This document shows, one piece after another, positions 7,796-16,521 of a stretch of 64,000 bases of DNA. The notes beneath the pieces were generated by a model. It worked only from the letters and a program-made list of their open reading frames with translations. It made no database searches and was not told the origin of the DNA. Numbering within the stretch: the stretch's first letter is position 1; the number at the start of each line of letters is the position of its first letter. The DNA is from Nannocystis sp. RBIL2 (GTDB taxonomy: Bacteria > Myxococcota_A > Polyangia > Nannocystales > Nannocystaceae). The stretch spans positions 1,456,001-1,520,000 of the forward strand of contig NZ_JAPNJW010000001.1 in the NCBI RefSeq assembly GCF_026626745.1. Reading direction: 5' to 3'. The position numbers and the translations under genes are program-made.

Positions 7796-10700
7796 TCACG
7801 GCTCGCTGGCCGCCAGCAGCCCCTCGGGCGTCGCCGGCAGCCGCACCGCCCCGAGCGGCGCGCCCACCACGATCACATCCTGGCTGTCGGCGGAGAACGC
7901 CAGGGTCAGCGGCGCGTCGCCGTGCAGCCGCGCCACAGTCCCCGCGAACGCGCCGTCACGCGCGTCCCACAGGCCGATCGCGCCGCTGCGGTCGGCCGCG
8001 ACGATCCGCGACCCGTCGGGCGAGAACACGGCCGACAGCGGCACCCAGCTCCGGCGGCCCTCCAGCCGCCCCAGCGGCGACATGTCCTCGGCGCGCCACA
8101 ATCGCCCCGAGTGGCCCTCGTCCAGCGTCAGGATCGTGCTGTCGTCGGGCGAGTAGACGGCGGACAGGATCATCGTCGAGCTCCCCTTCAACTCGGCCAG
8201 CGTCTCGCCGGTGCGGGCGTCCCACGACTTCGCGTCGCCGCGCCAGCCGTGGGCGAACACCTGCGAGCCGTCGTTGCTGGTCGTCACGTGCAGGATGGAG
8301 CTCTGCATGCCCTCGAGCTTCACCCGTCGCTCCGGCGACCACGCGTCGACCAGCTCGAGCTGCCGCGTCCCTCCGGGCAGCACGATCTGCCCGAGCGGCG
8401 TGCCGCGCACCTTGCCGTACGGCAGCGGCGGCGTGTGCAACACCTGCAGCTCGCGGCAGTCGAGGCTCGACCAGGACGCGACCTTGCCGTCCTCGCCGAC
8501 GGTCACCACGCCGTCGGTGTCGGCGAGGAAGATCGGCCGCTGCTCGAGCTTGACCCGCGCCGGCAACCCGCAGCGCCGCGCCCCGCTGTCGGCGTCCCAC
8601 AGCTCGGCGGTGCCGTCGGCCGCGGCCGTGAACAGCGCGCCGCGGCTCGACAGCTCGGCCTGCGTGCGCGTCACGCCGTCATCCGGCAGCTTCGCCAGCG
8701 CCGCGCCGTCGGCGAGCCGATGCACCGTCACGCTCCCCTGCCCGACCATCACCACCCGGTCGGTGGCGACCTCGATGTCCATCGCAGTCGGTGAGCCGGG
8801 CACGTGCCACCGCGCAGGTACGCTGGCCGGCAGCTCCCACACCATCGTCGGGCCGCCCGTGGTGCCGACGAGGATCTGCCGCCCGTCCGGCGAGAACCGC
8901 ACCGACCTGCCCTCGTCCGACTCCGACCGCAGCGTCGCGCGCAGCGCCCCGCTGACGACGTCCCACACCCGCACTGTCCCATCACCGCCGCCGACCGCCA
9001 GCCAGCGATCGTCGGGCGAGAGGTCGGCGCCGTCGAACTGATACAACTCGGTGTCGACGCGCCGGAGGAGCCGCCCGTCGAGGGTGTCCCACGCGAACCA
9101 GGCGCCGTTGATGATCACCGAGATCAACGTCCGCCCGTCGCGCGAGAACATCAACCGCCCGATCGAGCTGCGGGGTCCGGCAGCGCGCTTGATCAGCCGC
9201 GGCCGCGCGCCGCTCGCGTCCCAGATGTAAACGTCGTGATCGTTGCCCCCGACTGCCACGCGCGCCCCGTCCTCGCTGATCGCGACCTGCGAGTTCATCC
9301 GCGCCGACGTCGGCAGCTCGCCCAGCAGCTCGCCGTCGGGCAACGACCACAACCACGCGAAGCCGTTCGACCCGGTCACGATCCGCGAGTTGTCGCGCGA
9401 GAACGCCGCGGACTGACCGACGCGCGGCAGCGTCGCCACCAGCGCCCCGCTGACCGCGTCGCGCACCACCACCACGCCGTCGCCCCTCGCCGCCACGCGC
9501 GTGCGATCGGGCGACATCGCCACGAGCCCGCGCTCGGGGCCCAGCGTCGCGTGCACCACCCCGGTGCGGACGTCGCGGCGCACCAGCCCGTCGTCGCCCG
9601 CAGTGACGAGCGCTCCGTCGCTGGCCACGCCGATGCTCGAGACCCCCGCGATCTCGGCCAGCATGCGCCCGCTCGCGGCCTCCCACAGGCGCATGCGCCG
9701 GTTCTCGACCACCGTAGCGATCACCGCGCCATCGGCCAGCCACTGGGCGTCGTCCACGTACGCCTGATCGTCCGCGCCCACCGTCGTGATCGCCCGCGGT
9801 GCAGTCATCGCCGCCGCCAGCGCCCGGCTGGCCGCCGCGACCGGCCCGCCGGTGCGCAGCGCCTCCCCGAGAGCGGCCCGCGCGATGGCCCGCGCCTCGT
9901 CGGTGCGATCGCTCTCTTCGGACATGTCCTGCGCGCGCAGGATCGACGCCTGCAGCCGCTGCGCGTCGACCACCGCCTGGCGTTCGAACGCGCTCCGTGC
10001 CGCTTTTTCGGCCTGCGCCGCCGCCTCGCGCTCGGCCTGCTCGGTCTGCGCCCGCGCCTCCGCCCGCGTGCGGGCCTGCTCGTAGCCCAGCCATCCGAGC
10101 GCCACGCCGCCCGCCAGCACCAGCCGCACCCCGGCGAACGCCACCGGGTGCGTGCGGGTCCACAGGCGCGCCCGCTCGCGCAGCGAGTACGTGTGCGCCG
10201 CGACCATCTGGCCGGCCTGGAAGCGCCGCAGCTCCTCGGCGAACGCCGCCGCGTCGGGGTAGCGATCGGCCGGCGCGCGGGCCATCGCCCGCTGGGCTAT
10301 CGTCGCCAGCTCGGCCGGGATCGCCGGATCGACGCGGCGCAGGTCGTCGACCTCTCCCGCCAGCACCTGCGCCGCCAGCCCGGCGCCCGTCACCGCCGCG
10401 AACGGCGGCCGCCCGGCCAGCACGTGATAGAGGATCGCCCCCAGCGCGTACACGTCCGAGCGCACGTCGACGACCTCGCCGGCCGCCTGCTCCGGCGGCA
10501 TGTAGCGCAGCGTCCCGAGCACCGTGCCCGCCTGCGTCATGTCCGAAGCGCCATGGTCTTCAGGACATGCCCCTTCGGTCATCTCTCTATCGGCGGCAGT
10601 CAGGTCCTTGGCCAGGCCCCAGTCGACCACCACAGTCTCGCCGAAGCGCCCGACCAGCACGTTGGCCGGCTTGAGGTCGCGGTGCAGCACCTTCTGGTCG

Positions 10701-11212
10701 TGCGCGTACGCGATCGCGTCGGCGACCGCGATCACGTGCTCGACCAGGCGCAGCCGCTGCGGCAGCGTGGTGGCCTGGCGGATCGTCGCCTCCAGGCTCT
10801 CGCCGTCGACCAGCTTCATGCAGTAGAACGGCTCGCCGGTGTCGCGCCAGCCGAGGTCGTACAGCGGCACGATGCCGGGGTGCTGCAGCCGGGCCGTGAT
10901 CGCCGCCTCGAGCGCGAACCGCCGCTGCGCGTCGGGGCTGTCGCGCAGCAGCTCCTTGACCGCGATCACCCGGCCGAGCCGGCGGTCCTCCGCGCGGCGG
11001 ATGACCCCGATCCCGCCCGACGCCAGGGCCTCGCGGAACACGTAGCGCTGCTCGTCCGCGGCCTCCGGCCGGGTGGCGATCGCGACCGCGGGCGGCGCGG
11101 CCTCCTCGGACAGGGTCACCGACGATTCGCCGAGAGAGGACACGCGGGCGAGCAGCCGGTCCTGGGCGCGGCGGACGATCTCGGTGGGCGGGGCAAGGTG
11201 GGGCACGGGCAT
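7796..11212 (-). CDS. Ser/Thr protein kinase with transmembrane segment and WD40-like propeller
   Basis: A 1,138-residue protein. The start at 11212 follows a GAGGAG ribosome site. The kinase domain is about residues 55-335: Gly-rich loop ASGGIG (64-69), Lys86 in AVKEL, HRDLKPAN at 177-184, DWG (a DFG variant) at 197-199, and MPPEQ at 238-242. A membrane helix (about 357-377) and a charged coiled coil (380-430) follow. The rest is a long run of WD40-type blades (repeated FSPDGRTL, VWDAxSG and LWDARDG patterns). This is a Hanks-type kinase with an external sensor propeller, a common myxobacterial design. It is 86 bp downstream of an ECF sigma factor gene. The activation segment is unusually long (see findings). 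Confidence 0.93.
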   Translation of the reverse strand: MPVPHLAPPTEIVRRAQDRLLARVSSLGESSVTLSEEAAPPAVAIATRPEAADEQRYVFREALASGGIGVIRRAEDRRLGRVIAVKELLRDSPDAQRRFALEAAITARLQHPGIVPLYDLGWRDTGEPFYCMKLVDGESLEATIRQATTLPQRLRLVEHVIAVADAIAYAHDQKVLHRDLKPANVLVGRFGETVVVDWGLAKDLTAADREMTEGACPEDHGASDMTQAGTVLGTLRYMPPEQAAGEVVDVRSDVYALGAILYHVLAGRPPFAAVTGAGLAAQVLAGEVDDLRRVDPAIPAELATIAQRAMARAPADRYPDAAAFAEELRRFQAGQMVAAHTYSLRERARLWTRTHPVAFAGVRLVLAGGVALGWLGYEQARTRAEARAQTEQAEREAAAQAEKAARSAFERQAVVDAQRLQASILRAQDMSEESDRTDEARAIARAALGEALRTGGPVAAASRALAAAMTAPRAITTVGADDQAYVDDAQWLADGAVIATVVENRRMRLWEAASGRMLAEIAGVSSIGVASDGALVTAGDDGLVRRDVRTGVVHATLGPERGLVAMSPDRTRVAARGDGVVVVRDAVSGALVATLPRVGQSAAFSRDNSRIVTGSNGFAWLWSLPDGELLGELPTSARMNSQVAISEDGARVAVGGNDHDVYIWDASGARPRLIKRAAGPRSSIGRLMFSRDGRTLISVIINGAWFAWDTLDGRLLRRVDTELYQFDGADLSPDDRWLAVGGGDGTVRVWDVVSGALRATLRSESDEGRSVRFSPDGRQILVGTTGGPTMVWELPASVPARWHVPGSPTAMDIEVATDRVVMVGQGSVTVHRLADGAALAKLPDDGVTRTQAELSSRGALFTAAADGTAELWDADSGARRCGLPARVKLEQRPIFLADTDGVVTVGEDGKVASWSSLDCRELQVLHTPPLPYGKVRGTPLGQIVLPGGTRQLELVDAWSPERRVKLEGMQSSILHVTTSNDGSQVFAHGWRGDAKSWDARTGETLAELKGSSTMILSAVYSPDDSTILTLDEGHSGRLWRAEDMSPLGRLEGRRSWVPLSAVFSPDGSRIVAADRSGAIGLWDARDGAFAGTVARLHGDAPLTLAFSADSQDVIVVGAPLGAVRLPATPEGLLAASEP

Positions 11213-11298
11213 GACGAACTCCTCGCCGGTGGTGTGTCCGTAGCCAGTATTTCTGATCCCCGCCGCGCGCGGGCCGACGTCGATTCCTCGCGCCGGCC

Positions 11299-11952
11299 TC
11301 ACTGCTCGGGCTCGCGCACCCGGCCGAGGTGGGCCTGCAGCTTGCCGTAGATGCTCTGCATGCAGCTGTCGAGCCCGTGGACGCTGGCGTCGCGCAGGGC
11401 CGGGTCGGCCACCAGGCGCAGGGCCGCCTCGCGCAGGCGCGTGCGGGCGCGTTGCAGCCGGCGCGCCACCGTCGGCTGCGGCGCCTCGAACAGGGCCGCC
11501 AGCTCGGACTGCGTCAGCCCCTCCCAGTCCTTGAGCTCGACCAGGATCTGGTCGTCGAGCGGCAGCGATCGCAGCGCCTGGACGACGATGTACTCGAGCT
11601 CGCGGTCGGCGAACAGCGCGGTCACCGAGCCCTCGGTGGCCGGATCGATCGCGCTGTCCTCGGCCGGCTCGAAGCGCTTGCCGTGCCGCTGCCGCCGGCG
11701 GATGTGCGCCACCAGCACGAATCGGGCGATCCCGTAGACATAGGCGCGGAACGGGCTGTCGCCGCGGAACGCGTCGCGGCGGCGCACCACCACCTCGAAC
11801 GTCTCCTGCGCCAGATCCTCGCACGCCGCCGGCTCGGCCTTACCGTAAAAGAAGCGATAGATCGCCGCGTAATAGCGAGTGATGAGCTGCCGCCCCGCCT
11901 CGGAGTCGCCGCCGCGCCATGCCTCGAGGAGCGCCCGTTCGTCCACCCACAC
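11299..11952 (-). CDS. ECF-type sigma factor, partner of the WD40 kinase
   Basis: A 217-residue sigma-70 family protein. Region 2 is visible (AEPAACEDLAQETFEVVVRRRDAF with the DLAQETF core), as is the region 4 helix-turn-helix (LTQSELAALFEAPQPTVARRLQRARTRL). The GTG at 11952 or the GTG at 11946 could be the start; no strong ribosome site is visible, so leaderless translation is possible. Sigma factors of this kind directly precede a Ser/Thr kinase in many myxobacteria. The shared orientation here suggests the kinase and sigma factor form a signalling pair. A near-perfect inverted repeat sits just upstream. Confidence 0.88.
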   Translation of the reverse strand: MWVDERALLEAWRGGDSEAGRQLITRYYAAIYRFFYGKAEPAACEDLAQETFEVVVRRRDAFRGDSPFRAYVYGIARFVLVAHIRRRQRHGKRFEPAEDSAIDPATEGSVTALFADRELEYIVVQALRSLPLDDQILVELKDWEGLTQSELAALFEAPQPTVARRLQRARTRLREAALRLVADPALRDASVHGLDSCMQSIYGKLQAHLGRVREPEQ

Positions 11953-11958
11953 AGTCTA

Positions 11959-11982
11959 GCGCGATTTTTTAGAAAAACGCGC
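11959..11982. promoter_or_regulatory. Inverted repeat in the sigma-factor promoter region
   Basis: GCGCG followed by A and a T-run, then AG, an A-run and CGCGC: the arms pair except for one bulged A. It lies 7-30 bp upstream of the sigma gene start, in an unusually A/T-rich patch for this genome. It could be an operator, a promoter element of an autoregulated ECF gene, or a 5' mRNA hairpin. The rest of the 11953-12199 gap shows no gene. Confidence 0.4.
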
Positions 11983-12199
11983 GAGTTTAACGAGCACGCG
12001 AGAGCCGGCTCCGTCGCCCGTCGATCTTTTTCTCGCTGTCGGCGCTCACTCACCCATCACCGACAACGGCCTCTCCGATCATTGCTTCTCACTATCGAGG
12101 GATCGCCGATAACCTCATGACCACGCGACCGATCATTTCTTTCGACCCCTCGCACGCATCCGCGAATCACCCTCGAATCAATTCACACGCCCATTCACC

Positions 12200-13216
12200 T
12201 CAGCGCTTCGCCGACGTGCAGCGGAGAATCGCGGCTGCCAGCGCGTCGGCCACCGTGGCGAACGTCTCGGCGCGGGGGGCCGTGCCCTGGTTCACCAGCG
12301 CATCGGCCACGGCGGGGCGCACCCCGCTGACGAAGCACTGCACCCCGAGCAGCTGCACTGCCTGGAAGATCGCGTGCAGCCGCTCCGCGGCCGTCACCTC
12401 GATCGTCTCGAGCCCGGTCATGTCGAGGATCGCCACCCGCGCGCGCGTCTCGACGATCGTCTCCAGCAGCTTCTCGCTCACGTGCACGATCTGCTGCTCC
12501 TCCAGCGTGCCTGCCAGCGGCACTGCCAGCACGTCGCGCCAGATTCGCAGCACCGGCGCCGACAGCCGGAGGATCTGCGCCCGCTGGCGTTCGATCTCGT
12601 CGACGCGCTGCTGCAGCTCCGCGTTGCTCTGCTCGAGCGCCGCCGCGCGGGCCGCGGCCACGCTGCCGAGGTGTTCGCGCTCGCGGGCCACCAGGCTCTC
12701 CAGCACCGGCCCTGCAGTGCCCAGGAAGCTCCTGGCCAGCGCCACTTGCCGCGGCGAGAAGGCGGCCGCGCGCGCGTGGACCCCCAGCAGGATCGCCGCC
12801 CCGCGACTCGTGCGCAGCGGCAGCATCAGCGCCGCGCGGACCCCCGGCACCGCCGCCAGCGGCTGCAGGTCGGGCACGCGCGCCACGTCGAACACGGCAA
12901 CAACCTCGCCGCCCTCGACCCGCTGCACGAACCCACCGGCGGCCAGTCGCGCCGCCTTCAGCGCCTCGTGCGTAGCGACCGCCGCGCGGTACTTCGCGCC
13001 CATCTCGGGCACCAGCACCGCCCCGCCTTCGTAGCCGAACACCGGCGCGAGCGCGGTCAGCAACGCCTCCTCGGCGTCTGCCAGCGACCGCGCAGTCGCG
13101 GCCGTGCCGACCCCGGACAATAGCCCCTCCGCCTCGCGTCGGCGCTCGCGCTCGCGGTGCAGCGCCTGCTCGAGGTGGGCCACGGTCTCGCGCAGCAATT
13201 CGTCGTCGCGCGCCAC
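12200..13216 (-). CDS. GAF and STAS domain regulatory protein (RsbR-like)
   Basis: A 338-residue protein. The GTG start at 13216 follows AGGA and lies 8 bp after the stop of the FIST gene. A short coiled coil (residues 1-25) leads into a GAF-like sensor (about 30-165). A second coiled coil (about 175-215) leads into a STAS domain at the C-terminus (VAILDMTGLETIEVTAAERLHAIFQAV). That last stretch matches the RsbR/RsbS signature, in which the conserved Thr/Ser region is phosphorylated by a switch kinase. It is probably part of a stressosome-like or anti-anti-sigma signalling switch. With the FIST protein immediately upstream, a sensory two-gene unit is likely. Confidence 0.8.
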   Translation of the reverse strand: MARDDELLRETVAHLEQALHRERERRREAEGLLSGVGTAATARSLADAEEALLTALAPVFGYEGGAVLVPEMGAKYRAAVATHEALKAARLAAGGFVQRVEGGEVVAVFDVARVPDLQPLAAVPGVRAALMLPLRTSRGAAILLGVHARAAAFSPRQVALARSFLGTAGPVLESLVAREREHLGSVAAARAAALEQSNAELQQRVDEIERQRAQILRLSAPVLRIWRDVLAVPLAGTLEEQQIVHVSEKLLETIVETRARVAILDMTGLETIEVTAAERLHAIFQAVQLLGVQCFVSGVRPAVADALVNQGTAPRAETFATVADALAAAILRCTSAKR

Positions 13217-13224
13217 GTGGGTTC

Positions 13225-14406
13225 CTATGCGCGCACCAGCGCGGTGACCGAGATCATCAGATTGCCGTGGCGATTCTCGCCGCCGACGAAGCATCCTTGC
13301 TCGCCGAACGTGAAGCAGCCGACGAACGGCGCCCCGCCGAGGGCCGCGCGCAGGCCGACCGCGATCGCGTCCAGCTGCGAGCGCAGGGCCAGCATGCAGC
13401 CGGCGCAGAACACCACCAGCGCCCCCGCGACCGCCTCCTGCGACACCCCGGCGAACGCCAGCGCGTCGGCGGCCACTCGCTCCGCGCGGCTCGCCAGCGC
13501 CTCGTGCGTCCCGTGCATCAGCACCACCTCGTCGCCGACCTCGAAGCTGGCGAACAGCTCGATCGCCCCGTCGGGCCGGACCACCGCCGGGTGGGCCAGG
13601 CGATACGACGCCAGCTCGCCGACCCCGCCGACCCGCCGCCCCAGCGGCTGCAGCGTCGATTCCGCGAGCACGTTGCCGCCGCCGCGCGCCGCCGCGATCG
13701 CCCCGCCGGTCCATGCATCGTAGACCTCCGCCGCCGGCGCCCCGTCGATCTCGAGGATCGCCCGCTCGTCCGCCCGCGTCACCTTGCCGCTGCGCGTCGT
13801 CGGCGTGTACCCGCTCTGGAACGCCGAGGCCACCCGGCCCGACGGGTACAGCACGCTCACCACCACCGCCTGCGAGTGCGTCCCCTGCCGCGTCCATTGA
13901 TACCAGCGGCCCGCGATCGCGTCGTCTGCCGCGCTACCGCCGACGATCGGCACGTCGGGTCCCACCACCGCCTCGATCCCCGCGAGGCACGCCTCCTCGT
14001 GGCCCGGCGCCGCGGTGATCCACACCAGCATCGGCACCTCGCCCGGGCGGCCGGCGTCGTCGATCGCCGCCATCACCGCCTGCTCGGCCGCTGCGCGCGG
14101 GTCCGCGCCGAAGTCCGCGGCTCCGACCCCGAACGCCCCCTCCGGGTCGCGTACTGCCAGCAGCGCCAGCCCGCCCGCGTGCACCCCCGCCTCCGTCAGC
14201 ACCGCCATGCACGAGCTGCTGCCGTGGGCCGCCGGCGCCCCGAGCTCGATCAGCGCCCGGCGCACCGCCTCGCCCGCGTGGGCCTCCGTCGATTGCACGA
14301 ACAACCAGTCCGGCGGCCCGCCGAGCGCCTCGACCGCCGCTGTGTACGCCGCCCTCGCCGCTTGCGAAGTGTCCCGTTCGTCACTGTGAGCACTCGCTGT
14401 CCGCAT
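13225..14406 (-). CDS. FIST-domain sensory protein
   Basis: A 393-residue protein with the two halves of a FIST sensor. The FIST_N half is residues 20-215 (the start of the motif GGPPDWLFVQSTEAHAG, then HGSSSCMAVLTEAGV with the SSCxxxL pattern, and VPIVGGSAADD). The FIST_C half is about 235-385 (EIDGAPAAEVYDAWTGG, LVVFCAGCMLAL, FVGCFTFGEQG). FIST domains bind small ligands, proposed to include amino acids, and normally sit in signalling proteins. Here it is a stand-alone protein co-transcribed with a GAF/STAS protein, which probably carries the output. Confidence 0.9.
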   Translation of the reverse strand: MRTASAHSDERDTSQAARAAYTAAVEALGGPPDWLFVQSTEAHAGEAVRRALIELGAPAAHGSSSCMAVLTEAGVHAGGLALLAVRDPEGAFGVGAADFGADPRAAAEQAVMAAIDDAGRPGEVPMLVWITAAPGHEEACLAGIEAVVGPDVPIVGGSAADDAIAGRWYQWTRQGTHSQAVVVSVLYPSGRVASAFQSGYTPTTRSGKVTRADERAILEIDGAPAAEVYDAWTGGAIAAARGGGNVLAESTLQPLGRRVGGVGELASYRLAHPAVVRPDGAIELFASFEVGDEVVLMHGTHEALASRAERVAADALAFAGVSQEAVAGALVVFCAGCMLALRSQLDAIAVGLRAALGGAPFVGCFTFGEQGCFVGGENRHGNLMISVTALVRA

Positions 14407-14601
14407 GCAGCGAGGGTACTACAGAAGGCCGCTGCGCGGGTCTCCGCAGACATTCGCAGGCCGCGACATGTCCGTGGAATCACGCCTCGCACGAGCCGCG
14501 TCGACCTCGGCCTACATCGTCCACGCCGAACTCGGCTTCGTCCGGCGGCGGTCGCCGCGCTGAACGATGATTCGAGGTCTGCCGACCCCAATCACAGGAG
14601 A

Positions 14602-14615
14602 TGTCCCTGAGGACA
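14602..14615. repeat. Short 3'-end hairpin repeat, copy 1
   Basis: TGTCC/GGACA arms around a 4-base loop, 10 bp downstream (reading the minus strand) of the stop codon of the gene at 14625-16382. Near-identical elements occur at 16497-16510 and 36196-36209, each just past a minus-strand stop codon. It is probably an RNA 3'-end hairpin or a small dispersed repeat. Confidence 0.45.
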
Positions 14616-14624
14616 GTCGACCTC

Positions 14625-16382
14625 TCAGCCCTCCAGGATCACCAGCAGCTCGTTGCAGATGCAGATCCGCGGATCGGCCGGATTGAACTGCCACCCGCCG
14701 CCCACCGGCAGCGCGATCGTGGTGCCGCTCGCCTCGTGGGTGAACACCGACGACCTGCCGATCGCCAGCTTCCAGCCGGGAGGCCGCGGCGCCGCGAAGT
14801 CGGCGACGTCCGCCAGGCCGTCGCCGGCGCCGTCCTCGACGCGCTCCTCCTCCCCGCCGGCGAGCGTCCAGATCCGCCAACCGTCGCCCACGCGCGCCGC
14901 GACTCGCCGGCCGTCGCGCGAGAACCGGGGCGGCGGATCGTACGACCGCGGCTTGGGCGACTCCCCGGTCGCCTCGCCGCAAAGCCGCACCAGCGCGCCA
15001 TCCTGCGTGCGGACCTCGACCCGCCCGCCGCGCTGCACCGCGAGCATGCTCCCGTCCTCGGCCATCCCCAGCGCCGAGCCGCCCAGCTCGAAGGTCAGCG
15101 TGCGAACGAGACGCCCGTGCGGCAGCTCGTGCAGCGCCACAGTCTTCTTGCCCTGCTGCAGCGCCGCCAGGCGCGAACCCTCGCGGTCGTACGCCAGAGT
15201 GTACCAGTGCGGGAACCCGAGCGGCTCCGTCGACTCCAGCGGCTTGCCGCGGCGCGCGTCCCACAGCTGCAGCCCGCCGTGCGTGCAGATCAGGACGCGG
15301 GTCCCGAGGTGCAGCGACGGCTGCGGCGGTCCGCCCTCGAGGTAGTACCCGAACTCCGGATTCAGCCGCGCGATGCGCTTCCCCGTGCGGCCGTCGAGCA
15401 GCTCCCGGTCGCACAGCAGGCGTTCGCCGTCCGGATCGAAGCACGGCGGGAACCCGGGCTCGGGCGGCGGCGCCTCGTGGCGCACGAGCTCCGCCAGCGA
15501 CCAGATCTTCAGCGCCCCGGCGAAGGTGACCACATACTTGCCGCTCGGCGACAGCGCGAACTCGTAGGCGAAGATCGGCAGCACGTGCTTGCGGCCGTCG
15601 ACCCACCCGAGCATCCCGCTGCGGGACGTCGATACCACCATTTGTCCGCCGCCGTCGGCGACGCTCGACACCGGCGAATCGACCTCGAGCCTGCGCTCGA
15701 CCGCCAGAGTCTCGGGATGGACGACATACACGAATCCCCCGGCGTATTCGTCGTGCGTCCCGTACACGATCAGGCGCGAGCCGTCGGCCGACCATCGCAC
15801 GCTCGCGCTGCCCTCCTCCGGGCACGGCAATGCCACCCGCGGCGCTCCCTCTGCGCGGATCATATACATCGGGCCCCAGCCGTCGCTCACGAACTGCGGA
15901 TATTTCGCCGCGGCCTCGTCGCGCGGCGGCTCCGGCTCGACGCGCGCGCGGCCCTCGGCCCAGTGCCAGCGCACACGCTCCTTTCGCCCCGATCCGCGCT
16001 GCTGCGCGGTCAGCAGCAAGACGTCGTCCGTCTCGAAGCGCGGCACCTGCAGCCCCCCGAACGACAGCCCCTTGGCGGACTCCAGCTCGGCCAGCGGGAG
16101 CACCACCACCGGCAGCTGGCGCAGCGGCCGGATCCACGGCCGCCCGCGCGCCGCCAGCTCCTTCGCCCACCCCCGGTGCAGCGACGCCAGCGCCTTGACC
16201 CCGAACGTCCGCGCCAGCAAGCAGCTCCCCAGCGAATCAGGGTACTGCGTCCACAGCTTGCGATCGGCCTGCAGCGCGCGCTGCACCTGTTCGCGGACCG
16301 TCTCGTCGCTCAGCTGCGCCAGCCATTCCGCCTCGGTGCCGGTGGCCAGGGCGGACTCGAGCGCTGCGAGGGTCGCGGGCAT
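14625..16382 (-). CDS. WD40/propeller-like repeat protein of unknown function
   Basis: A 585-residue protein. It has an N-terminal helical segment (MPATLAALESALATGTEAEWLAQL), typical of the 'TIGR02996/uncharacterised' myxobacterial leader in which short helical repeats precede a propeller. It then has about seven WD-like blades (VRWSADGSRLIVYG, FALSPSGKYVVTFAGALKIWSL, LAYDREGSRLAALQQG, RFSRDGRRVAARVGDGWRIWTL). There is no signal peptide, so it is cytosolic and probably a scaffold. It ends with ILEG just before a short hairpin repeat. It is separated from the RiPP transporter genes by 139 bp, so a role in that cluster is possible but unsupported. Confidence 0.75.
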   Translation of the reverse strand: MPATLAALESALATGTEAEWLAQLSDETVREQVQRALQADRKLWTQYPDSLGSCLLARTFGVKALASLHRGWAKELAARGRPWIRPLRQLPVVVLPLAELESAKGLSFGGLQVPRFETDDVLLLTAQQRGSGRKERVRWHWAEGRARVEPEPPRDEAAAKYPQFVSDGWGPMYMIRAEGAPRVALPCPEEGSASVRWSADGSRLIVYGTHDEYAGGFVYVVHPETLAVERRLEVDSPVSSVADGGGQMVVSTSRSGMLGWVDGRKHVLPIFAYEFALSPSGKYVVTFAGALKIWSLAELVRHEAPPPEPGFPPCFDPDGERLLCDRELLDGRTGKRIARLNPEFGYYLEGGPPQPSLHLGTRVLICTHGGLQLWDARRGKPLESTEPLGFPHWYTLAYDREGSRLAALQQGKKTVALHELPHGRLVRTLTFELGGSALGMAEDGSMLAVQRGGRVEVRTQDGALVRLCGEATGESPKPRSYDPPPRFSRDGRRVAARVGDGWRIWTLAGGEEERVEDGAGDGLADVADFAAPRPPGWKLAIGRSSVFTHEASGTTIALPVGGGWQFNPADPRICICNELLVILEG

Positions 16383-16496
16383 GCCTCGCTTATCGCACGA
16401 ACCCGCGCCCCTGCGCAGCCATTCTCCGCCCGCGCGCCCTCGCTCGCCGCGGCGAACCGCCCGAGCTCCGGCCGCGCCTGACTGCCAAGAATCAGA

Positions 16497-16510
16497 TGTC
16501 CTGAAGGACA
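16497..16510. repeat. Short 3'-end hairpin repeat, copy 2
   Basis: TGTCC/GGACA stem with a TTCA tetraloop on the minus strand, 11 bp downstream of the stop codon of the lipoprotein adaptor gene at 16522. It could end the RiPP operon transcript or act as a processing or stability hairpin. Confidence 0.45.
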
Positions 16511-16521
16511 GACCTCGGGAA

